DNA of 64,000 nt. It comes from DATEBA01 sp035288045 (GTDB taxonomy: Bacteria > Actinomycetota > UBA4738 > HRBIN12). The stretch is taken from assembly GCA_035288045.1 (NCBI GenBank), contig DATEBA010000074.1, positions 29,443-93,442 of the forward strand, given 5' to 3'. This document shows positions 26,215-34,267 of the stretch, one piece after another (positions within the stretch are counted from its first letter, which is position 1; each line of letters opens with the position of its first letter). The notes beneath the pieces are model-generated. The model did not search any database and was not told the DNA's origin. It worked only from the letters and a program-made list of their open reading frames with translations. The translations under genes and the position numbers were made by a program.

Positions 26215-27321
26215 GTGGGCGACGACGACCTCAAGCGCACCCCGATCGACGCCGAGCATCGGGCCGCTCAGGCGAAGATGGGAGCCTTCGCCGGCTGGCT
26301 GATGCCGATCGAGTACGAGGGCGTGCTCGCGGAGCACCGGGCGGTGCGGGAGCGTGTCGGGCTGTTCGACCTCACTCACCTGGGCAAGGTGGACGTCACG
26401 GGCCCCGGCGCGCTCGGGATGCTGCAGAGACTGGTGACGGGAGACCTTTCGAAGGCCGGCTCGGGCCGCGCGCTGTACAACCTCGTGTTGAACGACCGCG
26501 GCGGCGTGGTCGAGGACCTGATCGTCTACCGGCTCGGCGAGGAGCGCTACTTCGTCGTTCCGAACGCGGCCAATGCCGTTCGCGTGCTACGCATGCTCGA
26601 GGAAGAGAAGTCGCCGGCGCCCATTCACCTCATGTACCACCAGGACTGGTGCTTCCTCGCCGTGCAGGGACCGCGATCGGTCGAGGTGACGAAGCAGCTG
26701 TTCGACGTGGCGACCGACCTCTCTTTCATGCAGTGTGCGGAGACCGAGTACCGCCGCCGACCGGTGATCCTCACCCGCTCCGGATACACCGGCGAGATGG
26801 GATTCGAGCTGTTCACCTACCAGGACATCGCGGCCGACCTGTGGCACGCGCTCCTGCAGGCAGGGGAACCCCATGGGATCCTCCCGTGCGGTCTCGCTGC
26901 CAGGGACGTCCTTCGGCTCGAGATGGGATACCCGCTGTACGGACAGGACCTGTCCGAGAAGAGGTCCGCCCTGGAGGCCCGGCTCGCTTGGACGGTGGAC
27001 TTCGACAAGGGGGATTTCCGCGGCCGAGGCGCGCTGCTCCGCCAGCGGGAGGAGGGCCTCCCGAGCCGCCTGTGGGGTCTGCGTATGCAGGAGCGTCGGC
27101 ACATCCCGCGCGCTCACTATCCCGTGTTCGACGGTGAGGTGCAGATCGGAGAGGTCACGAGCGGGACGTTCTCGCCGATCCTGGAACGCGGGATCGCGCT
27201 CGCCTATCTAGAGCCGGGGGACGTGGCAAAACCCGGAGACGAGGTCGAGGTCGACGTGCGCGGACGCAGGGGTCGCGCGACCGTGGTTCGCCCGCCGTTC
27301 GTGGACCGCGATCCCCGCTAG
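26215..27321 (+). CDS. gcvT: aminomethyltransferase (glycine cleavage T-protein)
   Basis: A 368-residue tetrahydrofolate-dependent T-protein. It has the start AQAKMGAFAGWLMPIEYEGV, EHRAVRERVGLFDLTHLGKV, the folate-site YTGEMGFELF, GLAARDVLRLEMGYPLYG and the C-terminal GEVTSGTFSPILERGIALAY. The GTG at 26215 gives the standard length, with AGGATTGGG upstream. The H and P proteins are not in this window. Being divergent from lpd, which encodes the L-protein, fits a glycine-cleavage role, though GcvT-like demethylases exist. Its TAG stop shares CTAG with the convergent gene. Confidence 0.93.
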   Translation: MGDDDLKRTPIDAEHRAAQAKMGAFAGWLMPIEYEGVLAEHRAVRERVGLFDLTHLGKVDVTGPGALGMLQRLVTGDLSKAGSGRALYNLVLNDRGGVVEDLIVYRLGEERYFVVPNAANAVRVLRMLEEEKSPAPIHLMYHQDWCFLAVQGPRSVEVTKQLFDVATDLSFMQCAETEYRRRPVILTRSGYTGEMGFELFTYQDIAADLWHALLQAGEPHGILPCGLAARDVLRLEMGYPLYGQDLSEKRSALEARLAWTVDFDKGDFRGRGALLRQREEGLPSRLWGLRMQERRHIPRAHYPVFDGEVQIGEVTSGTFSPILERGIALAYLEPGDVAKPGDEVEVDVRGRRGRATVVRPPFVDRDPR

Positions 27322-28013
27322 GAGCGCGCCGCGGCGACGAAGTCGGTGACGCCGGCGTCGGCGAACCGGGCCGCGCCGATCAGGCGGTTCAGAACGCCGC
27401 GTGGCTCGCGGCGCAGGTCCAGCAGGGCGACGATTACGTAGAGGCCCGACGAGGGGATGCCCACCCTCCTCACGGGGCCGTATCCGGGAGCCGCGACGAA
27501 GTACTCCCACCGCATCCAGGTCCCGTGCAGGCGACAGATGCCGCTGCCGCGAGCCACGAAATCGCCGGGTGAGCTTCTCCGGCCGGACAGGAACCCCGGT
27601 CGGTGATCGACGATCACTCGCTCGTGGAGCGACCTGCAGCGAGAGGAGGAAGTCAGCCCGCCGAGAGCCGGACCGTTCGCGGCGAGGTAGTAGTAGTCGG
27701 AGGGCACTCCAACCGCCGCCGCGTCCACCCAGAGGGCGGTCATGCCCTCCGCCGAAGCGTCCGGCCTCGACCAGGCGCGCGGCCTCGGCGAGGCGAAGAA
27801 CCCCTGGCGAGAGTCCTCTTCGAGCGGGACGGCGACCCAGCTGTCGGGGATCAGCGCCCGCACCGAGCCCGCCGTGACCTCGGTGAACGGCGACGGGGAT
27901 CGCTGGATATGGAGCGATCCACCTTGGGGAGCGGCGACGGCGGAAGGGGAGGCGACGTCGCGGCAGTTCGCCACGGCCAGGCACATCACGATCCCAGCGA
28001 CAACCCGGTGCAC
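27318..28013 (-). CDS. putative lipoprotein of unknown function
   Basis: A 231-residue predicted exported protein. The N-terminus VHRVVAGIVMCLAVANCRD is a hydrophobic signal with a possible lipobox (C17), though Asn before the Cys is unusual. The mature part includes VRALIPDSWVAVPLEED, a possible disulfide pair and a C-terminal alpha-beta region (GLYVIVALLDLRREPRGVLN). I recognise no family. The GTG at 28013 is preferred because GGAGAC lies just upstream; ATG 28034 is an in-frame alternative. It is divergent from the cobalamin riboswitch. Confidence 0.6.
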   Translation of the reverse strand: MHRVVAGIVMCLAVANCRDVASPSAVAAPQGGSLHIQRSPSPFTEVTAGSVRALIPDSWVAVPLEEDSRQGFFASPRPRAWSRPDASAEGMTALWVDAAAVGVPSDYYYLAANGPALGGLTSSSRCRSLHERVIVDHRPGFLSGRRSSPGDFVARGSGICRLHGTWMRWEYFVAAPGYGPVRRVGIPSSGLYVIVALLDLRREPRGVLNRLIGAARFADAGVTDFVAAARS

Positions 28014-28076
28014 GCCGTCTCCGCCGGCGAGCATAGACCCGCAGCGCCGTCCTGGCGAACCTGAGCCGGCGCCTGC

Positions 28077-28082
28077 TAGGAT
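28077..28082 (+). promoter_or_regulatory. -10 box of the btu operon
   Basis: TAGGAT lies about 17 nt upstream of the first helix of the cobalamin riboswitch, placing the transcription start near 28089. No convincing -35 hexamer is seen. Confidence 0.45.
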
Positions 28083-28099
28083 TCGCGCCGAACTACCCA

Positions 28100-28302
28100 C
28101 CTCGAGGCGGCCCAGGCCCGGAAGGCGTACCGGGCGGGGTCGGAGCGGCGCGGGAGATCCGTCGCCGCGAAGAGGGAAGCCGGTGAGAATCCGGCACGGT
28201 CGCGCCACTGTGACCGGGGAGCGAACCCGACGGAGCCACTGGGGGAACCCGGGAAGGGTCGGGGTAGCGACGATCCGGGAGTCAGGAGACCTGCCTCGAG
28301 GG
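28100..28302 (+). promoter_or_regulatory. cobalamin (adenosylcobalamin) riboswitch
   Basis: The conserved core is complete: GAAGCCGGTGAGAATCCGGC (28176-28195), GCCACTGTGACCGGGGAGCG, the second GCCACTGG block, and the 3' GGGAGTCAGGAGACCTGCC (the B12 box region). The closing P1 helix pairs CCTCGAGGC at 28100-28108 with GCCTCGAGG at 28293-28301. The next gene begins 40 nt later. When cobalamin binds, this class lowers expression of uptake genes, usually by masking the ribosome binding site or by termination. Here the AAGGAGG at 28330-28336 is close to the aptamer and no poly-T hairpin follows, favouring translational control (inference). Confidence 0.96.
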
Positions 28303-28341
28303 GCACAGAGACGGTCGTCCTTCGCACGAAAGGAGGCGCTT

Positions 28342-29286
28342 GTGAGACCGTTCCGTCCCCTCGCCGGGGCCGTCCTCCTCATGCTTCTCGCGGGGGCATG
28401 CGCGAAGCAGCAGGATCCTGGCATCGCTGCCCCCGATGAACCGCAGTCGCCGCAAGCGACGTTTCCGGTGACGCTCACGGACGACGACGGCGTAGAGGCG
28501 ACGATCCCGGCCGAGCCCGAGCGCGTCGTGACGTTCGCCCCGTCGATGACCGAGATCGTCTTCGCGCTCGGGCTCGGCGAGCGCCTCGTTGGGGTGTCGG
28601 GCGACTACGACGACTACCCGCCGGACGCCGCCGAGATCGAGCACGTCGGCGGCGCCGGCGACTTCGGCGTCGATCCGAACGTCGAGAAGGTCGTGGAGCT
28701 GGAGCCCGACCTGTTCCTCGCGGTGTCGGGCGGTGACCAGTGGAAGGAGCAGCTCCGCGGGCTCGGCGTGCCGGTATTCACGCTGAACGCGACAGACTTC
28801 GAGGATCTCCTCGACGACATCGAGGTGGTCGGCGAGCTGACCGGAGCCTCGGAGGAGGCGAAGGCTCTCGTCGCGGAGCTGCGGGCGCAGGCCGACTCGG
28901 TCTCGGCCTCGATGGCCGGCGGAGCGCCCGTGACCTGCTTCTTCGAGGTGGGCTTCCCGCCGCTCCTCACCGTGGGGCCGAACACGTTCCTTTTCGACCT
29001 CCTGGAACGGTCCGGATGCGAGCCCGTGTCCGCCGGCGCCGACACGGACTACCCCGAGTGGTCGGTCGAGCAGCTCGTGGCCGACGGCCCGCAGGTCTAC
29101 CTGGTTACCGACGATACCGGCGTGACGCCGGAGGACGTCGCGGCGCGGCCGGGATTCGACGTGGTACCGGCGGTCGCCGAGGGACGCGTCGAGGTCGTCG
29201 ACGGCGACCTGGTGACGCGCCCGGGCCCCCGCATCGTCGAGGGGCTCGAGCTGCTCGCCGAGCTAATGCATCCGGCGGCCGGCTGA
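28342..29286 (+). CDS. btuF: cobalamin ABC transporter substrate-binding lipoprotein
   Basis: A 314-residue periplasmic-binding-protein-type lipoprotein: signal VRPFRPLAGAVLLMLLAGAC with the lipidated Cys at 20. The two-lobed class III binding fold (Peripla_BP_2) is visible as PERVVTFAPSMTEIVFALGL, GVSGDYDDYPPDAAEIEHVG and the second-lobe VTCFFEVGFPPLLTVGPNTF. The family also includes iron-siderophore binders; the riboswitch just upstream makes cobalamin the likely ligand. GTG 28342 has an ideal AAGGAGG five bases before it. Its stop shares a base with btuC. Confidence 0.92.
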   Translation: MRPFRPLAGAVLLMLLAGACAKQQDPGIAAPDEPQSPQATFPVTLTDDDGVEATIPAEPERVVTFAPSMTEIVFALGLGERLVGVSGDYDDYPPDAAEIEHVGGAGDFGVDPNVEKVVELEPDLFLAVSGGDQWKEQLRGLGVPVFTLNATDFEDLLDDIEVVGELTGASEEAKALVAELRAQADSVSASMAGGAPVTCFFEVGFPPLLTVGPNTFLFDLLERSGCEPVSAGADTDYPEWSVEQLVADGPQVYLVTDDTGVTPEDVAARPGFDVVPAVAEGRVEVVDGDLVTRPGPRIVEGLELLAELMHPAAG

Positions 29287-30326
29287 TGCGGCTCGGGGCC
29301 CGCCGGCAGAGGCGCGCCCTCGTGCTCCTCGCCCTCGCGCTCGCCGGGTCGGTGATCGTAGCGTTGGGGGTCGGCGCGGTGTCCGTCTCTCCGGCCGAGA
29401 GCCTGCGTCTCGTCGGGTGGAAGCTGGGGCTCCTGGACCGCCCGGGGGTCCCCCCTTCGACCGAGGTCATCCTCTTCGCGTTGCGCCTCCCGCGGGTGCT
29501 GCTCGCCGCTTTCGTGGGCGCGGCGCTCGCAACCTCCGGCGCGGTGTTCCAGGGCCTCTTCCGGAACCCCCTCGCCGATCCCGCGATAGTGGGGGTGTCC
29601 TCGGGGGCCGCCCTCGGCGCGATCGCCGTGATCGTCCTCGGCGGCGCCGGGATCCTCGGCGGAACGGCCATCACCGTCGCGGCCTTCGCCGGCGCGCTGC
29701 TCACCGCCCTCCTCGTCTACCGCCTGGCGCGCGTGGGTCCCTCGGTGCACGTCGCCACGCTGCTCCTTGCCGGCGTCGCGGTCGCCGCGGTGGTTTCTGC
29801 AGCGATCTCGATCGTCATGTCGCTCTCCGGCGAGCAGATCCGGAGCATCTACTTCTGGCTTCTAGGAGGTCTCGGCGCGCGCGGTTGGCGCTCGATAGCG
29901 ATCGTCGCGCCTCCGATCCTCATCGCTGTGGTAGGCGCCTGGCTCGTGGCTGGCGATCTGAACCTCGTAGCGCTCGGCGAGGAGCGCGCAGCGCAACTAG
30001 GCGTGGACCTCGACCGTTTCAAGCGCCGCTCGACCGCCCTCGGCGCGCTCCTCGCAGCCTGTGCCGTCTCGGTCGCGGGCGTGATCGGCTTCGTCGGCCT
30101 CATGACGCCGCACGTGCTCCGGTTGATCGTCGGCGCCGACCACCGGCGTCTACTGCCGGCGGTGGCCCTAGCCGGTCCGACGTTCCTCATCCTGGCCGAC
30201 CTCGTTGCCCGTACGGCGATCGCGCCTGAGGAGCTACCGGTCGGCGTCGTCACAGCGCTGCTCGGCGGTCCCTTCTTCCTGTGGCTGCTCCGTCGGGAGC
30301 GGCGGAGGGCCGCGGGTGTCGCCTGA
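29286..30326 (+). CDS. btuC: cobalamin ABC transporter permease
   Basis: A 346-residue FecCD-family permease with about ten hydrophobic helices. Conserved landmarks are LRLPRVLLAAFVGAALATSG, QGLFRNPLADPAIVGVSSGA, FWLLGGLGARGW, and the coupling-helix region ALGEERAAQLGVDLDRFK, followed by GVIGFVGLMTPHVLRLIVG and the C-terminal ELPVGVVTALLGGPFFLWLL. The family carries B12 or siderophores; the riboswitch indicates B12. It overlaps btuF by one base and btuD by 11 bp, so the three are translationally linked. Confidence 0.94.
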   Translation: MRLGARRQRRALVLLALALAGSVIVALGVGAVSVSPAESLRLVGWKLGLLDRPGVPPSTEVILFALRLPRVLLAAFVGAALATSGAVFQGLFRNPLADPAIVGVSSGAALGAIAVIVLGGAGILGGTAITVAAFAGALLTALLVYRLARVGPSVHVATLLLAGVAVAAVVSAAISIVMSLSGEQIRSIYFWLLGGLGARGWRSIAIVAPPILIAVVGAWLVAGDLNLVALGEERAAQLGVDLDRFKRRSTALGALLAACAVSVAGVIGFVGLMTPHVLRLIVGADHRRLLPAVALAGPTFLILADLVARTAIAPEELPVGVVTALLGGPFFLWLLRRERRRAAGVA

Positions 30327-31563
30327 AGCCCTCCTCGAGCTCCGCGGAGTGACCGCAGGGTACGGGGCGCGGTCGGTGCTGTCGGACGTCACGCTCTCCG
30401 TGGGCGCCGGCGAGGTCGTGGGGTTGGTCGGGCCGAACGGATCGGGCAAGACGACGCTCGTCCGCGTGGCCTCCCGAACCCTTCGACCCTCAGCAGGCGA
30501 GGTTCTGGTCGCAGGGCACGATCCCTACCGCCTGTCGGGGAGCCAGGCGGCCCGGCTCGTGGCCGTCGTCCCGCAGGACGTCGCGCCCGCGTTCTCGTTC
30601 ACGGCCCTCGAGGTCACCCTCATGGGCAGGAGTCCGCACCTGTCCCGATGGGGTTCCAGCGACCCGGAGGATTGGGCGGTGGCGCGCCGCGCGATGGCGG
30701 CGGTGGGGGTTCAGCACCTGGCCGACCGCCCGCTGGAGGAGCTCTCGGGCGGCGAGCGACAGCGCGTCGTGCTCGCCCAGGCGCTCGCTCAGGACGCTCC
30801 GGTCCTGTTGCTCGACGAGCCGACGACCCACCTCGACCTCCGTCACGTGCTCGACCTCCTCTCTCTCGTCCGCGTGCTGGCTGAGCGAGACGGACGCGCG
30901 GTCCTCGCCGTCTTCCACGACCTGAACCTCGCCGCGTCGGCCTGCGACCGGGTCGCCGTTCTGGACGGCGGCCGCCTCGTCTTGCTCGGGCGTCCCGAGG
31001 AGGTGCTCACCCACGTCATGCTTCTGGACGTGTACGGCGTGGAGGCGGACGTTCGCCCGGGGCCGAGAGGGCGACCGACGGTGGACGTCGAGCCGCCCAG
31101 GGCCGCCGCCGCTCCGCTCGGGCGCCACGCGCATGTGATCGGCGGTGCGGGCCGGGGCGCGGGGCTCATGCGGATGCTGGTGGAGCGCGGCTTCGAGGTG
31201 ACGGCCGGCGTCCTGCACGCGACCGACACCGACGACGACGTGGCCGCACGCCTCAACCTGGAACGGATCACCGTGCCGCCCTTCTCCGACGTGGACGAGG
31301 AGAGCGTCTCTGCGTGCCGATCGCTCATCGCGCGCGCGGACGTCGTGGTCGTCTGCGACGCCCCCTACGGTCCCGGCAACCTCGCCAACCTCGAGCTCGC
31401 TCTCGAGGCGACGGAGTCGGGGACGCCGGTCGTGCTCGTGGAGCCTTCGCCGATCGGGAGCCGGGACTTCACCGACGGCCGGGCGAGCGAGCTGTGGGAA
31501 CGGTTGCGGGCGCGGGCGGAGGTCGCGGGGGGCTACGAGGGCGCCGTGGCGGCTATCGGGTAA
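30316..31563 (+). CDS. btuD: cobalamin ABC transporter ATPase with C-terminal extra domain
   Basis: A 415-residue protein. Residues 1-250 form a normal ABC ATPase: Walker A GPNGSGKTT from G39, Q-loop VVPQDV, signature LSGGERQR, Walker B LLLDEPTTHLD and the switch His in VFHDLN. Residues about 270-415 add a Rossmann-like alpha/beta domain beginning HAHVIGGAGRGAGLMRMLVE and continuing with VTAGVLHATDTDDD, ADVVVVCDAPYGPGNLANL and GTPVVLVEPS. Similar tails occur on some archaeal BtuD proteins as I recall; their function is unknown to me. It starts at GTG 30316, inside btuC. It ends 2 bp from the stop of the convergent kinase gene. Confidence 0.92.
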   Translation: MSPEALLELRGVTAGYGARSVLSDVTLSVGAGEVVGLVGPNGSGKTTLVRVASRTLRPSAGEVLVAGHDPYRLSGSQAARLVAVVPQDVAPAFSFTALEVTLMGRSPHLSRWGSSDPEDWAVARRAMAAVGVQHLADRPLEELSGGERQRVVLAQALAQDAPVLLLDEPTTHLDLRHVLDLLSLVRVLAERDGRAVLAVFHDLNLAASACDRVAVLDGGRLVLLGRPEEVLTHVMLLDVYGVEADVRPGPRGRPTVDVEPPRAAAAPLGRHAHVIGGAGRGAGLMRMLVERGFEVTAGVLHATDTDDDVAARLNLERITVPPFSDVDEESVSACRSLIARADVVVVCDAPYGPGNLANLELALEATESGTPVVLVEPSPIGSRDFTDGRASELWERLRARAEVAGGYEGAVAAIG

Positions 31564-31565
31564 GG

Positions 31566-32813
31566 CTACGCGGTAGCTGCTTCGTCGTCGGGCTCTCCGG
31601 CGCCCGTGAGGTCCGGCCCCTCGTTCGGGATGACGGGCCGGCGCGTGAGCTTGTGGCCTTCGCGCGGGAGAAGGAACGATACGCGTGTTCCGCCTCCGGG
31701 GAGTGGGTCCGCCCAGATGATGCCCTCGTGCTGGGCGATCAGCCGCCGTGCGAGGTGGAGACCAAGGCCGATGCCGGCGCGCTCCTTGCGAAGCGTCTCC
31801 TCGCCCGTCGAGAACGGCTCGTTGAACGCTCGTGTCGCCACCTCGCGCGGGATGCCCTCACCCCGATCGGTCACGGTCACGAGGATCCCCTCGTCGAGCA
31901 TCCGGCCGCGGATCGTGACGCCCTCCTCCGGCGGTGAGTAGCGGCAAGCGTTGTCGAGCAGCTGCTTCGTGACCTCGTCGATCCGGCCGGCGTCGGCCAT
32001 CGCGACGAGCTCCTCGGGGAGCCTGACCTCGATCTCGACGTTCGGGTACTGGTTGGCTACGTCCTCCGCGGCGCGGCGCACGATCGGGACGATGTCCGTC
32101 GACCGGAGATGGAGCGACACGGCACCGCGGTCGAGCTCCGCTATCTGGAGCATCCCGTCCACGATCCTCATCAGCTTCTCGAGGGAGCTTTCCAGCTGTC
32201 CCACGAACTCGCGTCGCTCGGTGTCGGGGAGCTCGCGGTTCTTGAGCACGTACGCGATGCCCTTGGCGACGGTGACAGGCGTGCGGAGCTCGTGGGACAC
32301 GTTGGCCAGGAACTCGGCCTTGGCCGAGTTCACCTCGTCCAGACGATCGTTGACCTCGGCGAGCGACTCCTCGAGCTGGCGATCACGCCGCAGGGACTCG
32401 GAGAACTTCTCGGCCATAAGCGCCGCCACTCGGCGAGAGAGCGTGACGCCGCCGGCGAGCACGGTGTGGAGCGCGCGCACGACCTCGTCCGCGCCGTCCT
32501 CCTTCAGGAGGTAGCCGGCCGCGCCCGATGTCAGCATCTCGGCGGCCGCGTGCGCCGACACCACGCCGCTCCAGCAGAGCACCTTCGTGCGTGGCGAGCG
32601 CTCGAGGATCCGCTGGACCAGCTCTCGGCCGCCTACCCCGGCGAGGTCGATCTCGAGGACCGCGACATCGGGCTGGAGCTGCACGGCGAGCTCGACGGCC
32701 CGGAAGGAGTCCACCGTGACCTCGACCTCGATCTCGCCGCTCGAACGGAGGAGGGCGTATTGAAGGAGGGCGAGCCCCTCCGGCGCGTCGCAGAGCAGGA
32801 CCTTCATGGGCAT
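31566..32813 (-). CDS. receiver-histidine kinase with Asp-to-Glu receiver
   Basis: A 415-residue soluble protein: an N-terminal receiver-like domain (about 1-120), a short coiled coil, HisKA with H174 (NVSHELRTP), and HATPase_c with LLDNACRYSP, TDRGEGIP and GIGLGLHLARRL. In the receiver the phospho-accepting Asp is replaced by Glu (E54 in PDVAVLEIDLAG) and the usual DD pair is reduced to CD(9)A; the conserved Lys is present (YLLKEDG). The domain therefore probably cannot be phosphorylated and may be locked on or act in dimerisation. It follows a NarL-type regulator on the same strand (80 bp gap) and is the obvious partner. ATG 32813 is used; GTG 32831 is possible. Confidence 0.88.
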   Translation of the reverse strand: MPMKVLLCDAPEGLALLQYALLRSSGEIEVEVTVDSFRAVELAVQLQPDVAVLEIDLAGVGGRELVQRILERSPRTKVLCWSGVVSAHAAAEMLTSGAAGYLLKEDGADEVVRALHTVLAGGVTLSRRVAALMAEKFSESLRRDRQLEESLAEVNDRLDEVNSAKAEFLANVSHELRTPVTVAKGIAYVLKNRELPDTERREFVGQLESSLEKLMRIVDGMLQIAELDRGAVSLHLRSTDIVPIVRRAAEDVANQYPNVEIEVRLPEELVAMADAGRIDEVTKQLLDNACRYSPPEEGVTIRGRMLDEGILVTVTDRGEGIPREVATRAFNEPFSTGEETLRKERAGIGLGLHLARRLIAQHEGIIWADPLPGGGTRVSFLLPREGHKLTRRPVIPNEGPDLTGAGEPDDEAATA

Positions 32814-32893
32814 CTGCCTAGGTATCGACACCGTGCAGAGGGAGTTGAGCCCTGTGGCCGAGGACGTAGGGGGGCCGGGGGAGGCCGGACGGC

Positions 32894-33529
32894 CTACTCG
32901 ACCAGGCCGCTTCGGATCGCGATGGCTACGGCCTGGGCGCGGTCGTTCGCGCCGAGCTTCTCGAAGATCCTCTCGAGGTGCGTCTTGACGGTGTGGGGCG
33001 AGATCCCGAGGTCCATCGCGACCTCTCTCGTCGTCGCCCCGAAGGCGACCTTCTGAAGGATCTCCTTCTCGCGCCTTGACAGTGGCTTGGCGTCCGGCCG
33101 GTCGTCGGTGAGCTGCACCTCCTCGATGAAGGCCCTCGTGAGCTGTGGGTGGATGACCGCCTTGCCTTCCATCGCCTTGCGGGCGGCGTCCACGAGCTCG
33201 TCGGCCGATGAGTCCTTGAGGAGGTACCCGGAGACACCAGCTTGGATGGCGTCGGAGATCGAGGAGCGCGACTCGTCCACCGTGAACAGGATGACGCGCG
33301 TGCTCGGGGTGGCCTCGCGGATCTTCCGGGTCGCCTCGATCCCTCCCATCCCGGGCATCCGCACGTCCATGAACACGATGTCGGGTTGGGTTTCGGCCAC
33401 CCGCTCAACGGCCTCCTCGCCGCTCGCCGCTTCGCCGACGATGGTGACCTCGTCGTTCAGCTCGAGCGCGCTCCGAAGCCCGTCGCGGGTGACGGGGTGG
33501 TCATCGACGATCAGCGTGCGGATGCTCAT
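32894..33529 (-). CDS. NarL/FixJ-family response regulator
   Basis: A 211-residue two-component regulator. The receiver has the acidic pair D9-D10 (LIVDDHP), phospho-acceptor D55 (PDIVFMDVRMPG), a Thr in ILFTVDES and the Lys in YLLKDSS. The C-terminal LuxR-type helix-turn-helix is LSRREKEILQKVAFGATTRE plus GISPHTVKTHLERIFEKLG. It is upstream of and co-oriented with the receiver-kinase at 31566-32813. Target genes are unknown. Confidence 0.95.
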   Translation of the reverse strand: MSIRTLIVDDHPVTRDGLRSALELNDEVTIVGEAASGEEAVERVAETQPDIVFMDVRMPGMGGIEATRKIREATPSTRVILFTVDESRSSISDAIQAGVSGYLLKDSSADELVDAARKAMEGKAVIHPQLTRAFIEEVQLTDDRPDAKPLSRREKEILQKVAFGATTREVAMDLGISPHTVKTHLERIFEKLGANDRAQAVAIAIRSGLVE

Positions 33530-33592
33530 CCTCGGCGTATCCTTGTTCCCGGGGGCCGGGCTACAGGATAGAGCCGCTCCGGGAAGGAATCC

Positions 33593-33994
33593 ATGATGGA
33601 CGAGCGCGAAGCTGGTTTGGATGGGGCGTCTAGGGGACCCGCCGACGGAGGGACAGCTGAGGGGAGAACGACCGACGTCGCGGAGAGCAACGGCGGCCCG
33701 AACCGGGAGCAGGTGCTGGAGGCCCTCCGCAACGTCTACGACCCCGAGCTCGGCATCAACATCGTGGATCTCGGGCTCGTCTACGACGTGGAGGTCCGCG
33801 GCGGCGAGGTGGACATCACCTACACCCTTACGACCATGGGCTGCCCGATCGGCCCGCTGATCGAGCAGCAGATGCAGCAGTACCTGCTCCTCGTCCAGGG
33901 CGTGGAGCAGGTCCACGCCGAGATGGTGCTCCGGCCGCCCTGGAGCCCGGAGATGATGTCGGACGAGGCCAAGGCGGCACTCGGCTACTTCTAG
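33593..33994 (+). CDS. SufT/MIP18-like (DUF59) iron-sulfur assembly factor
   Basis: A 133-residue protein with a poorly conserved 35-residue N-terminus followed by a DUF59 (FeS_assembly_P) domain: ALRNVYDPELGINIVDLGLV, then VDITYTLTTMGCPIGPLIEQ containing the conserved cysteine. In Actinobacteria a DUF59 protein (SufT) commonly belongs to the suf cluster and helps cluster delivery; the nearby rhodanese and sufB fit. PaaD-like homologues share the fold, so SufT is a context-based name. AAGGA sits just before ATGATG; either ATG could be used. Confidence 0.88.
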   Translation: MMDEREAGLDGASRGPADGGTAEGRTTDVAESNGGPNREQVLEALRNVYDPELGINIVDLGLVYDVEVRGGEVDITYTLTTMGCPIGPLIEQQMQQYLLLVQGVEQVHAEMVLRPPWSPEMMSDEAKAALGYF

Positions 33995-34008
33995 AGTTGG
34001 TGGTCTCC

Positions 34009-34218
34009 TTGACACCGCACCTGCAAAGGGGCTAGCTTGCTTGAATCCGATCCGGGAGATAGGGATTGATCTGCACTCGTTGCCGCGGGCTCGTCGGAGC
34101 GATGATCCCCGATCGGTTGTGCTGTACGGGTCCTGGCGCCCGCCCGCGGGCGCAGTGGGGGGCAGCGCGGCCGTAGCAGCGGGTTCGGGTTCGAACGTGA
34201 GGGCCGCGCGGGCGGCCC
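34009..34218 (+). promoter_or_regulatory. promoter and attenuator-like leader of the rhodanese gene
   Basis: TTGACA (34009-34014) and TAGCTT (34033-34038) are spaced by 18 bp, giving a start near 34045 and a leader of about 220 nt. The leader is GC-rich and structured. It has a GCGCCC/GGGCGC hairpin near 34137-34154 and a terminator-like hairpin GGGCCGC-GCGG-GCGGCCC at 34201-34218 followed by TTTGCTTTT. An upstream GCGCGGCC at 34165-34172 can pair with GGCCGCGC at 34202-34209, excluding the terminator stem. This arrangement suggests transcription attenuation, but I match it to no known riboswitch class. Confidence 0.5.
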
Positions 34219-34267
34219 TTTGCTTTTCCGGCAGGCGGAGAATGGCAACCCAGAAGGGAGGGCTGGG

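Noticed and set aside
34170..34200. A GGTTCGGGTTCGAAC string that looks like a tRNA T-arm in the rhodanese leader
   Set aside because: No acceptor, D or anticodon arms can be drawn around it; the hairpins present fit an attenuator better.
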